From: Paralvinella palmiformis
Lineage: Eukaryota; Annelida; Polychaeta; Terebellida; Alvinellidae
Direction of reading: 5' to 3'
NCBI GenBank assembly: GCA_025642065.1
Contig: JAODUP010000677.1
Location: 62,001-126,000, forward strand
DNA: 64,000 bases
Shown: one piece after another, positions 22,455-33,411 of the stretch
Layout of the letters: every line of letters begins with the position of its first letter
How positions within the stretch are numbered: the stretch's first letter is position 1
Translations under genes and position numbers: made by a program
Notes under the pieces: model-generated
Database searches by the model: none
The model's input: only the letters and a program-made list of their open reading frames with translations
Told to the model about the DNA's origin: nothing

Positions 22455-24024
22455 ACGTCTAGTGATCCTCGCCATGCTATATATACCATTCTTCTGGTAG
22501 GAAAGATAAACTTTTGCGATAACGATGCGAAATTGGAGATAACGTTTTAGCTTCATAAGCATTCTTTTATCAGCATTCGGTTGGCTGGTTTGGTGTACTG
22601 AACACCTGCGAAACCAACTATCTACATTAATACCTGACAGCTGCGATAACTGACGGCTATGAGAGCTCAGAGCCGTGATATGTAACAGCTGTATTATCGG
22701 GAGAAAATCTGTATCGGGCATCAGTGATATGTTGCACTCGGATAAAATAACAATTTGTTATTAACAGTTTAAATTAACGGAGATTATAATGTCTTGTGGC
22801 ATGCTGCTGAGGAAGCTATTAAACAATTAGAAAGAAAGGTCAAAACTGAAAAATTTAGATATTTAATTTCATTCAAATAATATCGCCGTCGATTATACGT
22901 AAACACCTGCGGTGTGTGTGTGTGCGCGCGCGCGCGTGCGCGCTTTGGGGTATGTGGGCAGTGTAAATATTTTACAATTCGAAGAAAGTCGATGTAAATT
23001 AGAATTTATATATGAACCGCCTAATTCTAGAACCTTCGAAATAACGAAATTTTGCTATTTGTTGATTCCGGAACGAACTATTGTTGATGTAAGCAATGTT
23101 AAAAAAGAGGCACGATCCTAGTTAGTTCCTTGATTTCGTAAATGTAAGCTCTGAAAAATAAACAACATGAAACCCCAAACCGTATGACGTCAGCCGGATA
23201 GAGAGATAAATTTAATAACGTACGAACACGTAATGAACTAAACAAACTGATGTCAATATATTTCTCATCGGTATGTCATTCTTTATTGGAAACGGACCAA
23301 TCGATGATCGGTAAAGTCCTCAGGTGAAAAGGACACATCTGTGTTAGCATCATCAACCAACAGTGGGGCACGTTCTGTGTGTAATCGTGTATTGAGAGAA
23401 ATTCTCGAATAAATTTACATGTTTACTATTCAAATTAGCTCAGAGATTTATCCCTAGCCATTTGTTATCACGAATGTACTGGATAGCATTATCACTTTTT
23501 CTAATATATGTTAACAACTAACCGGGTCATAGCAATTTCAGATTACAGATAATAACACATAATGAACAATAATAAGCAAAATATTTATGAGATTTGTGGA
23601 CGTCAAGCCGTTGATGAAATTGAGTAAGGACTGAAGCGAGAGAGTCGACTACATAATAACAGGTTGATGTAACTGACAACTATATTCTGGCAGGATTACC
23701 AATTTCGTTGGATATTTAATTTTCCCATACTCGTGGGATAGGATGAATATCAATGTCACTATATCCATATTCAGAGTTTCACTGACGGTTCGCCTGATAT
23801 ATCACCTGCGGGAAGACCGGCCTAAAGAACTTTAAACGCGGATGACATTTAGTGACAGGTTAAAATTCTTTCAAATGAATTTTGCATCTATGCTAGTCAT
23901 ATTCCAGCCAATGTTTGTTTTCTGACAACATTACAGCCGGCCACATGCTATAATATCTTAGGCAATATTAATTTTTAGACACATGTTCTTCGCTGACCCA
24001 TCAACTACCATCTTGCCCGCTTAA
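22455..24024. other. Unique AT-rich sequence, no gene seen
   Basis: A Z-DNA-prone GTGTGTGCGCGCGCGCG tract lies at about 22912-22943. The open frame at 22912-23121 begins in that tract and is not supported. The rest holds no repeats or exons I can defend. Confidence 0.5.
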
Positions 24025-24208
24025 GACGATGATTGATGTTTTACGGCCACTTTTGTGCACAAGGTAGGCTAAATGGGCCGAACGACCACCGAAGGTAATG
24101 AGTCGAAGTTAAAGATGAAACACCCCTCAGATATGCCCACGCCGAAATTTGAACTCAGGTGGTAGCGATATATGACCAAGCGCGCTATCAATTAGACCAG
24201 ATAGCGCA
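24025..24208 (-). mobile_element. tRNA-derived SINE
   Basis: Plus-strand order is GACGATGATTGATG (tail), TTTTACGGCCACTTTTGTGC, AAATGGGCCGAACGACC, AAAGATGAAACACCCCTCAG, then the complement of the B box and TCAATTAGACCAGATAGCGC (head). Clearly the same family as 43062-43258. Confidence 0.87.
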
Positions 24209-24757
24209 CCCCCTACACTCACTTAAGACATAATGATATGTTATGTGATTGTGATCCTCGCTATACAAACTATTGAAAATTATATTAAGAAATATAAGGA
24301 TATTAATTAGGTGATTTAAAATATATCTCAATTGATTGGTCGTTGAATCAATCACTTGATCGATTTGATTGATTTATTGATTGGTTAACCAGGTGTACAC
24401 AATGGATGTAAATAAAAACACCGCATAAAACGGTCATTGTCATACTTCAAGGTGCTACATGCCACTTAAAAAGTAAGGAAAACATTACTTTGATCATATC
24501 TATGGGTTGTAATTAATTCAGTGCTGCATCGAGCACGACCCAGGATATGGTGAATCGACTTAAGAATTTCTTACCAACTTAACCTTTGACCGACTTACAT
24601 AGAACTTATTCCATACAAGTATAGGAAAAAGAATAACTCTTCTGAAAGCAATATTTTTCACCAGAACCGTTAGATCTAGTATGAAGTTGGTCGGAAAATC
24701 ACAATTTTGATATTTACTGTAGTTGTAGTGTGTATGGTATACTAAACTGGATCAGCA
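24209..24757. other. AT-rich sequence, no gene seen
   Basis: ATTGATTGATTG-like runs at about 24330-24380. No exon. Confidence 0.55.
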
Positions 24758-24841
24758 TTGGTACTGGCAATGAAACATCGTTCAGTGAAATCTAACCGGG
24801 ATTGGAGCAATGCGATAACGCAGACGATTTCTCCGAAGACT

Positions 24842-24855
24842 GCGCCATCTGGCGG
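24842..24855 (-). promoter_or_regulatory. CTCF-like site (13/14)
   Basis: Minus strand reads CCGCCAGATGGCGC; one mismatch (third base). A small open frame (24758-24994) overlaps it but has no known motif. Confidence 0.45.
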
Positions 24856-24994
24856 AACTCCGCTGTCGACATTTGTGTGTTTAATTATTGATAGCGGAGG
24901 TGTTAAACCATCGGATAAAACACGTCCTTTTTACCGATCGCGAAATATCAAAGAGTACGAACAGGTTGACATATTGATAAACTGTCCATTATAA

Positions 24995-25844
24995 ACTATC
25001 TACCCACAGACTTGACGAGTTATTTTCAATAACAAACTATATTATGTCTGTAAATACAGATTTATTTGCCGTTGTTCATGTTTGGTACAACTGTTGTTTA
25101 CAACATGACGTATTTCCCGTTTATATATTTTTACGCTATTCATCTCGATTGATGATAATTTTACGTGGAATTTTGGCAGTAAAAAACCCCAACAACTATA
25201 AATCTGATGATAAAGGTAATACTAGTGTCACGATGCATATTTATAATATTTAATATTTAAAGCCACAAAGTCTGGGTCTCAGATAAACATTGAGCAAATG
25301 AATATTCATTAGCCAATGTTTGTTGAATCTGACAAAAAAATCGTTCTAAATAACGATAATTATGTTATTATGTGAGAACAAAACATTTATTTTATAAGTT
25401 ACAAATCTGAGATAATTATATTTCCTGGTGTTTGATTTCATATTGGTAATCAGATATTGACAGTTTATTGTCATGGAATCTGAATTACAGTGTGACAGCC
25501 ATTATCTTGCAACTTCGGTCATTTCGGGAGTTTAAAGTTGACCCTATCCCGACAAAGATTCTATTAGTGAAATAAATAATAAGAAAATGTAGATTTAATT
25601 AATGGACGTTCTGTGAAATTGCTGGAAAAGATTCAAAATCGAGCTGGTCTTGTGAATAGTAAATAAACGTGAATACACAAACCACTAAATTCATTGTTCG
25701 ATTGCTACGTCACTGTGTACAAGTGGTCACTGACCCACAAGCCATAATATATGTCTGGATCACGGACTGCGCATGCGTCACGGAAATTGTCTTTTAGAAT
25801 TTAGGTCATGGAAAAGTTGTACTGCAATGTGTGTATCAATTTTT
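24995..25844. other. AT-rich sequence, no gene seen
   Basis: No repeat or coding region is supported. Confidence 0.55.
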
Positions 25845-25948
25845 CTATCTATCTACCTATCTATCTATCTCTATCTACTCTATTTATTTATCTTCTTTCT
25901 ATCGATCTCTCTGTCTCTTATCTCCACCCTCCCCCCCTCTCTCCTCTC

Positions 25949-25996
<48 letters not shown>

Positions 25997-26100
25997 CTTT
26001 CTCGCTATCTATCTAACTATTTATCTATCTATCGATCTATCTACATGTATTTTTATATCTAAGTATTTACGTGTGCGTACGTACGTGCGTACGTACGTGC
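25845..26100. repeat. (TCTA)n, (CA)n, (TA)n, (TCTA)n and (GTAC)n compound block
   Basis: TATC-type tetranucleotides at 25845-25900 and 26005-26045 flank (AC)n (25950-25974) and (AT)n (25975-25996). CGTACGTACGTGCGTAC follows at about 26074-26100. Three overlapping plus frames are repeat translations. Confidence 0.92.
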
Positions 26101-26121
26101 GTGTGTCCAAAATGTTAAAGC

Positions 26122-26203
26122 GCCTTTTTAAGGTCATTTGTGTGCACATGGTAAATTAAATGGACCGAGTGACCACACTACCAGTTTGACCACGTAGCCA
26201 TCA
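26122..26203 (-). mobile_element. Internally deleted SINE copy
   Basis: Keeps TTTTTAAGGTCATTTGTGTGC, TAAATGGACCGAGTGACCAC and the head complement ACTACCAGTTTGACCACG, but lacks about 90 bases of the middle found in other copies. Confidence 0.72.
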
Positions 26204-26475
26204 GAATACCTAATGTGTTTCAGCAGTTCTACTCAAACTAGATCGTTCTGTAATATGTCAGGTTTTCTTACAGTATATTTTAAATCCGCAAATGGCAATA
26301 TACGCAGAACTGAATGGCACAAACGTCCACATCAGGAACAATAGGATAGGTCACACAGTTATACCTGTCATTATTAATAACGGAGTACATGCGTTGATGC
26401 GAATGTGTGCATCTATATAGGTGCGGGTGCGTGTACATGGGAGTACAAGGGAGAGAGAGACAGACAGACAGACAA

Positions 26476-26478
<3 letters not shown>

Positions 26479-26523
<45 letters not shown>
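26479..26523. repeat. (AT)n microsatellite
   Basis: About 22 AT units, preceded by a GAGA/CAGA run. Confidence 0.95.
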
Positions 26524-26526
<3 letters not shown>

Positions 26527-26929
26527 GGTGCATATTTATAAGCGTTAAATTTGTCCTGTAGCGTTAAATTCCGCAGCTTCCTATGTCTAAAGGATGTTTC
26601 GTTCATCAATAATAAGCTTTAGGTGGTAATTTTATTTCTCTACCAAATAACTCCTCATCAGCTGCATGTTTCAAGTGAAGCCCGCATCGAGCCACAACAA
26701 AGCAATCAGTCCTAATCACTTTAAGCGTAATTCCAGAACAGATTCCTTCTCGTGCTACCCGGTTATTAGCCGATAACAAAAGCCCTCTCAACATTTATAA
26801 TATATTCTCGATGAACCCTTCGCATAGGAATATAACGGAGACGGGGGAGGGGTGGGGGGGGGGCTGACCAGACTGAAGTGAATGATTTATCTAAACGCGA
26901 CACCTACGTGTTTCTTTACAACACTCCAC
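26524..26929. other. Unique sequence, no gene seen
   Basis: A G-rich run at about 26844-26864. No supported exon. Confidence 0.5.
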
Positions 26930-26964
26930 CGACCACTAAAGCGGCATCTACCGGTGACACTCTG

Positions 26965-26978
26965 ATAGCAGATGGCGC
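26965..26978 (+). promoter_or_regulatory. CTCF-like site (12/14)
   Basis: ATAGCAGATGGCGC; the 3' twelve bases match the core fully. Confidence 0.4.
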
Positions 26979-27075
26979 TTTCGGTCGTTAATTTCATCGG
27001 CGGAAGCAAACCAAGAACAACGGGACGGAGAATGACGTACAACGAGTCACGTGGACGTTCCGACCTTATTGCTAG

Positions 27076-27089
27076 CCGGTAGAGGGCGT
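27076..27089 (+). promoter_or_regulatory. CTCF-like site (12/14)
   Basis: CCGGTAGAGGGCGT; mismatches only at the third and last core positions. 111 bases from the preceding site, same orientation. Confidence 0.4.
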
Positions 27090-27574
27090 CGTAAGCAGGG
27101 CGCTATTATAAAACTAAATGTCGATGCTGTCGAACACTTTTGGTTTACTTCCGATTTAGTCGGCATGTGGAAGGAAACCAGATTTCTTTTTTTTCTTCTT
27201 TCTTTTTCGTCAAATAACATAAGTCAGACGCAAGAAGTAGTCGCCAGTCTGAGCTGTGACGTTATTACGTCGGCTTGACGTAATTCGAGGTAGCTTCAAA
27301 CCGAGCCACCTAAACTTCGCTAGATTTGGGCGATAAAAGACGACAGTTCTCGAATCAGAAGGAGTTATCGAAATGCCTGAAGTCGGGCAACGCTTGGATT
27401 ACAGAAACCGCGATGTTTCTATGTAAACATAAGACGGTAGAAGGATTAACCTTTTTCCAGAAAATACACATATTACATTAAACACGACTTATGGCAATCT
27501 ACAGGGGAGTGGAAACCCGAATATCAAAGATGAAACATCCCAGGATCGATTGTATAGATTCTAACACGATCGAT

Positions 27575-27930
27575 ATTGCCAGGGTATCGGGACAATTAGC
27601 CCCCTGACAACTTAGATACCTACCTGCCGACAAATACCCCTGGTAATAACTGACCCTCTACCATCTACCCCCTGGAAAATACCCGCTCACTCATCAAATT
27701 TCCCAGTCCCTTAATTAAAAAAAATTAAATGGTGCAACCGGTTTTAGGTAACTTGGGACGAAATTGGCATAACACTAGGAAAATGTAAATAAATATACAG
27801 ATACATTACATGGATATGAATAAATATTGGTATCTTTATTTATGCAGCGAAACTATAAAAAAAATTAGTTGATAAGCTCTGTTTTTGATGTTTACACCGT
27901 CGATAGCTACTCTGTTTACGTAGATAGGTG

Positions 27931-27992
<62 letters not shown>

Positions 27993-28191
27993 ATTATTAT
28001 TATTATTATTAAACATAAATATAGGCCTGAAAGAAGCATCTCATTAGTTTATTTTACTTAAAACTAATTATTTTCTGCAGTGAAAATATAATTAGTGCAG
28101 GTGTAATTGTATACGGGAGTACTTATCCAGGGGGGGGGGTATTTGTCCGGGGTAGTTGTCCAGTGGTAGTTGTCCTAGAACCATTGCCAAT
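27575..28191. mobile_element. Non-autonomous DNA element with long degenerate inverted repeats
   Basis: The left end contains ATTGCCAGGGTATC, GGACAATTAGC, TGACAACTTAG and CGACAAATACCCCTGG in order. The reverse complement of the right end contains ATTGGCAATGGTTCT, GGACAACTACC, GGACAACTACCCC and GGACAAATACCCCC..CTGG in the same order. This gives roughly 80-base terminal inverted repeats. The interior has no transposase frame and carries an (AT)n(ATT)n microsatellite (27932-28010). No clear target-site duplication; superfamily unknown. Confidence 0.5.
27932..28010. repeat. (AT)n then (ATT)n
   Basis: About 28 AT units followed by about 7 ATT units, inside the inverted-repeat element. Confidence 0.95.
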
Positions 28192-28826
28192 TCTGTACTT
28201 CATGTGCGGGAAGATGAAGTTGTGTTGCTAGGTAAGATAATCAACCTGATCAAATGATGTTTATTTCATGTCTAATGTCTAATGATGTATTCAAAGAATT
28301 AGAAGAATTCACTGTCTCTAATCTAAGATGACAGATTCTCATATGGCTCACGATTTGCTGACGTAAATAAATGTTAACTCTGAAAGTGTGTACTTGACTG
28401 GCTTACTTATTAATTCACTGATAATGACGTCATGACTCGTCACATTTGACAGTAACCTGGCCAGTAGAAACCCTTCACTGATATTAGATACGTACTATCA
28501 ACCAATCTCCCAAATGGTAAAGTGATTGATCATTAATCGATTGGTACTCAAATTTCAACTACGTACTTTAAAATTGGTTCACGACAAAATCAGCGATTGA
28601 TTCTAGGAATTGCCGCTAGTCGGCTCAGCCCGTTAACAGCTGGGTGTAGAGAGGGGGGGGGGGGAAATATTGTATATCTGCGGAATGTCAACTGTCCCTA
28701 AGCTAATTGTGGCATGTCATTGATCTGATATACCTATCACCAACTCTCACAGCAACGTCTGCCTAAAGACTACTTATAGCATCTGGTGAAGATAAAGTGA
28801 TAGTTAATTTACATAGCATGAACGGA

Positions 28827-28828
<2 letters not shown>
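28192..28828. other. Unique sequence, no gene seen
   Basis: A poly-G run at about 28653-28663; otherwise featureless. Confidence 0.5.
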
Positions 28829-28865
<37 letters not shown>

Positions 28866-28893
28866 ACGGTTACTTGATTCTGTCGATTGACTA

Positions 28894-28924
<31 letters not shown>
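28829..28924. repeat. (AT)n ... (CT)n
   Basis: (AT)n at 28829-28863 and (CT)n at 28896-28924, separated by 32 unique bases. Confidence 0.93.
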
Positions 28925-28928
<4 letters not shown>

Positions 28929-28962
28929 GTGGCCAGACACCAAACCTGCTTGTGTTAAATAA

Positions 28963-28976
28963 TCACCAGATGGCGC
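28963..28976 (+). promoter_or_regulatory. CTCF-like site (13/14)
   Basis: TCACCAGATGGCGC; one mismatch (first base). Confidence 0.45.
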
Positions 28977-29218
28977 AACGAAAGCAAATCCGGATGCATT
29001 CCTATCTGACACATACGATCCGTATACGTGTTATTGTTTGACGGAGAAGCTTCCTATGTCTTCCGAAAATCGCATCGTGTCAGATTTTCTGGTGTCATTG
29101 ATTTTACGATGTAACAATCTTCAAAATATTAATGGTTATGATATTGTTATCACAACAAGTAAAGTACTGAAGCGAACGCACGTACCTATTCTACTCTTAC
29201 AACATGGATACTAATTTG

Positions 29219-29221
<3 letters not shown>

Positions 29222-29268
<47 letters not shown>

Positions 29269-29325
29269 TACATACATCACCTTGGTGTTAAGCCAGCTGA
29301 CAGTTTTCGATATTATCCGATGTTT

Positions 29326-29362
<37 letters not shown>

Positions 29363-29363
29363 G

Positions 29364-29408
<45 letters not shown>

Positions 29409-29442
29409 CGCCTGTGTGTGTATGTGTGTGTGTGTGTGTGTG
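29222..29442. repeat. (GA)n / (CT)n inverted pair, then (AT)n and (GT)n
   Basis: (GA)22 at 29222-29266 and (CT)14 at 29328-29356 are complementary across about 60 bases. (AT)n at 29368-29407 and (GT)n at 29412-29442 follow. Open frames on both strands over this block are artefacts. Confidence 0.93.
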
Positions 29443-30155
29443 TACTAGGTTCGCTGATCCATTTATAAAGTTATAAATAAGGTGATAGTTCATGTTTAAT
29501 TGATAGGCTTAGATAGCAAAGCTCGAAGAGCGCTTCTTTCAATCACCACATATTCTCCGTTCTTCATATTCTAGTTGGAAAAGGTGTAACGCTATAATAT
29601 TATTCCCTTACAATCTATTCAGCTCGAAATGAAATGATATCCTTACAATTCCCCTCGGAATATTATATTGGAACACTCTTGCGGGGGCAAATAATATTAC
29701 AAGTATATTACTTATATATTACACGGCCAATATAAATCACCCCCCGTAAATAACAGCATATATTAGCGAATGATAATTATATAAAAACATGAAATGCATG
29801 TATAAATCATATTTATTTTACTTAACGTGGAATTAAGAAGTTTACAAATACTTATGATATAGACAAGGTCCTTTTCCAATTTTCAAGTCAACAATATATA
29901 ATTAATTATTGTTAATTGTCTGTATACGATATCGGAATAAAGCGATATATATATATACCGTGTAAATGAAATTTTTTTAATATCGATAAATGTTGTTAAT
30001 TTTAGGAATACAGACCACCAAAGTGCATCCTTTCGTATTAACCAATGATTTCTGCAGTTATTTGACAGATGTCTACATAAAAACATTTTGTTCTCCTTTA
30101 ACAATAATTCACAATTCTTTAATAGTGTTAATTTAATATGTATACTGTTATATAT
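29443..30155. other. AT-rich sequence, no gene seen
   Basis: No supported exon. Short palindromic ATATATATAT at about 29946. Confidence 0.55.
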
Positions 30156-30612
30156 GTACTCTCTGGCTGACTGCGTATCCATTTCAAGATTTTATTAATA
30201 ACTTATAAATCTATTAATGATATGGCGCCAGAATACCTGTGTGAACTGGTGTCCATTATAAATTCATCCCAAAAACTCAGGTCATCCAGTCAGATACTAT
30301 TGCAGGTGCCAATGTCTCGGCTCAAGTCATATGGCGATTTTGCGTTTGGTGTTGCAGCCCCCACTTTGTGGAATAGGTTGCCGGCAAATATTAGAAATGA
30401 GTCGTCTCTTAATTTGTTTTAACCTGTTCTGAAAACACACCTGATCAAAGTCGCTTTCACAGATAAATAATTATTATCTTTTAAATTACTTACAGAATTT
30501 TAGATATATTATTTCGGGTATTATTATATTTTGTATTCTTTGTACAACGCCTTTGAATTGCTTCTGCTAGTAAGGACGCTTTATTAAATATACATTACTA
30601 TTATTATTATTC
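30156..30612 (+). pseudogene. LINE 3' end: reverse-transcriptase ORF C-terminus and 3'UTR
   Basis: From 30174 the frame reads RIHFKILLITYKSINDMAPEY, then RSSSQILLQVP, RLKSYGDFAFGVAAPTLWNRLP and SSLNLF. This is the hallmark C-terminal region of CR1/L2/jockey-type LINE polymerases (consensus ..TYKALNGLAPSYL.., ..APxLWNSLP..). A TAA at 30420-30422 replaces the usual Lys codon, and the same frame continues PVLKTHLIKVAFTDK to a second stop at 30468-30470. WLTA just upstream is one base out of frame. The 3' part ends in a short (ATT)n tail near 30598-30612, as expected for this LINE type. Severely 5'-truncated and dead. Confidence 0.87.
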
Positions 30613-30667
30613 AATTAACGAATAAAACTGAATGGGTATCCAAAATTGGAGCAATTTGTATCAAAGA

Positions 30668-31051
30668 AGCTCGAGGTCAAACTTCGTGTTAAATCTTAGT
30701 AAACTTGAGATCAACCTTCGTGTTAAATCTTAGTAAACCTGAGGTCAACCTTCGTGTTTAATATTAATAATCCTCATGTCAACCTTTGAGTTTAATCTTA
30801 ACAAACCTGAGGTCAATCTTCGTGTTAAATCTTAGTAAACCTGAAGTCAACATTCGGGTTAAATCTCAACAAAACCTGAGATCAACCTTCGTATTTAATC
30901 TGAACAAAGCCGAGGTCAACCTTCGTGTTTAATCTTGATAAGCCCGAGATCAACCTTCGTGTCTAATCTTAATAAACCTGTGGTCGACATTCGTCTTTAA
31001 CCGTAATAAATCTGTGATCAACCTTCGTGTTTAATGTGAATAAACCCGTGA
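30668..31051. repeat. 34-bp minisatellite, about 11 copies
   Basis: Unit approximately GAGGTCAACCTTCGTGTTTA then ATCTTAATAAACCT. Eleven diverged copies in head-to-tail array with conserved 34-base spacing of the (A/G)GTCAACCTTCG core. No open frame spans it. Confidence 0.92.
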
Positions 31052-31179
31052 CTTAGGTTTATTCGGCGAGAACAAGCATATTAAACACATTAACGACGAC
31101 ATAATTAAAACGACATCAAACGTCGTACCATCCGAGGAAGATCAACGAGTTATAAAATCCCGTAATCCTCTCCAGGAGC

Positions 31180-31560
31180 TGAGTGTATCCTGTTAGTTTA
31201 CATTCTCCCGATGTTCATGTGTCCGGTCAAAGGACTGAGTCTCCATGAATAGATAACGCGTCGAGATTATCCGGACGTCGGCTCGTTCCAATCGCTATCT
31301 CATCCACGCTGGCTACGATCCTATTCCGTCGTAAATCTCGTCGATCCAGGGACGGATCCCCGCCGCCCGCGGTCTGATCTGGAGGGGGCGGCGCGGCGCG
31401 AAGAGCTACCGGAAATGACGTCATTCATCACATCGTCATTGTATTCCGGCGACCTCCGACCCGGACGGTGCCGCGAACCGTCGACGGTGGACAACGTTCG
31501 ACGTCGACCACTCGCTCGTTGTTACAGTTCGTATCTCGTGTTTTCAACGCGACACTCGAT
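31180..31560. promoter_or_regulatory. CpG island with Sp1-like and ETS-CRE motifs
   Basis: The most CpG-dense segment in the window. GGAGGGGGCGGCG (31381-31393) is GC-box-like, and ACCGGAAATGACGTCAT (31408-31424) is a composite ETS plus CRE site. Repeated GTCGAC and CGACG words follow to 31530. This resembles a core promoter. A minus-strand frame (31227-31424, starting MTSFPVALRAAPPPP) begins inside the motif; it might be a first exon but shows no domain. Confidence 0.42.
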
Positions 31561-32021
31561 GGAATGAGGGATTGTGTGTCCCTTAACAAGAGTGACTAAC
31601 TCACGGTCGTAATAATTGACGGCTAACAATCCTTCGGTGTAGTAAGTTAGCCTTTTAGTCAATCGTAGTTGAATGTTAGCTAACTATTGCCGTCCTTATT
31701 CGGTGAAGTAATTTCTGATCGATTGCTAATTGCCATATTGCAATCGAATTTTGATCGGCTTTAGAATGGTATCAAACAGCCAAAGTTATTTGATATTCAT
31801 CGATGTTATTCAGCTTTTCTGGATCAGTTGGCAACTTTATATTTCCTTCCGGTTCTATGGGATGGCCTAATAATTTTCATTATGTGGGATAATGTATCAC
31901 GATAACTATTTAAACACCGCATTAAATATTATAGTCTCAATCAATATTAGAGTTTCAGTTATTAAAAATACTAACAATATTTACCACATTTACCCACATT
32001 TGGTAAAGAGTATTATGTAGG

Positions 32022-32024
<3 letters not shown>
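31561..32024. other. Unique sequence, no gene seen
   Basis: No repeat or exon supported; the sequence grades from CpG-rich to AT-rich. Confidence 0.5.

Positions 32025-32069
<45 letters not shown>
32025..32069. repeat. (AT)n microsatellite
   Basis: About 22 AT units; a short (CA)n follows at about 32136-32164. Confidence 0.95.
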
Positions 32070-32077
<8 letters not shown>

Positions 32078-32164
32078 TATGTAACTGTAATATTGAAATG
32101 CATCCTATGTATTTCGTCTGTTGTTGCCGGCACATACACACACACACACGCGCACACACACACA

Positions 32165-33411
32165 CATCGTCTACTACCTGTTGTGGAATTAAAGTGTGGT
32201 TTATGGGAGGACACAGGCAGTGCTACATAAGCCATAAAATGTTCAAAATTCAATATTTGATTGTCTCTTATAATCAACTTCTAGAACATCGTCTGCCATC
32301 AAATGTATTAATATAGTATCTGGGATGAAATGACCCCGAGATCAAATAAACATAAGTAGTTCGTCTTAATTAGCACCATAGAAATAATCAACATAGCATT
32401 ATCATCATAAATTATTTCACTATCTTCTCTTTGTGATATTTAGAACTATCTCATCATATTTTCCTTTACGAACCAAGATATAAGATGGATAGATAGATAG
32501 ATAGAAATATAGGTATTTCCATTTCCAAACATGTATGCAGGTGTTATATATTGATTGATAACAATGGCATATTGATAACAATGATTACAATGTTGGAAAG
32601 GGGAAATATAACCAATACGGGTTTTCTTCCCATTTCCCTCCGTGGATATTCAGCGAATCATTAACTTTGAAACACATTTAAATGATAGAAAGAGCAATAC
32701 AAAACAAAAACAACAACAATATACTAACAAATAATTGTATAATAATAATAATAAATATGCACAACAAACTCAACACCCACCGCGGTGTCGAAGTCGAAGG
32801 AGAAATAATTGAAGCACAACAGGGACGAGATGATAAATTCAATGACAAATTATCGTGTGTCGTGGAATGAATGAATTGGAAATCAACTGGCCGATGTCTT
32901 GTTAAACCTGACACTCTTGGTTACTCATTCACCGATCTTACTCGACAATCAATAATCGACCTAAAGAAAACGAACAGATTACTAAACGTGCGGCCTAAAC
33001 GACATGACATATTGCATCATCGACTAGATTGATTTGACAAGTTAAAATGGTCCCCATCTTTTCACACGTAACATATGGAAGAAACTAGTTCCTATTTTTA
33101 AAAAAATCGGCGAATTCGAAAGAATACTGCATTGCAATATATAGTATAAAACAGGTAACAACACTGATATAAATATCGGACTTGTAACGTACATATGACA
33201 TCATATCCACTACCATACTGGCAAGACCTTTACAGTGCTCTCTGATAAAATCCCCGCGTTTCTGATAACATGACGTCGCACTTGCTGATCAATATATCGA
33301 TCATTTTCCGTTATATCTGATCGAGGCGGATACAAATACGAATAACTGTTGTGTTATTTACATCTATTTGCATCATATTCAAGTGCCTAATTATATGGCT
33401 TAATACACCGA
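32165..33411. other. Unique AT-rich sequence, no gene seen
   Basis: A short (GATA)n at about 32486-32503. Open frames at 32678-32914 on both strands are low-complexity. Confidence 0.5.

Larger units (their letters stand above)
26930..27320. promoter_or_regulatory. CpG-containing island with two CTCF-like sites
   Basis: GC-richer, low-repeat sequence with plus-strand CTCF-like sites at 26965 and 27076, and CpG-rich words such as TGACGTTATTACGTCGGCTTGACGTAA (given here in part: TTATTACGTCGGCTTGACG). A 75-codon plus frame (27051-27278) has no known motif. Confidence 0.32.

Noticed and set aside
30668..31051. CRISPR array
   Set aside because: Units are contiguous 34-mers without unique spacers, in eukaryotic DNA; it is a minisatellite.
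31227..31424. Pro-rich minus-strand frame as a confirmed gene
   Set aside because: GC content alone can keep it open; no domain or splice partner. Mentioned only as a possibility with the CpG island.
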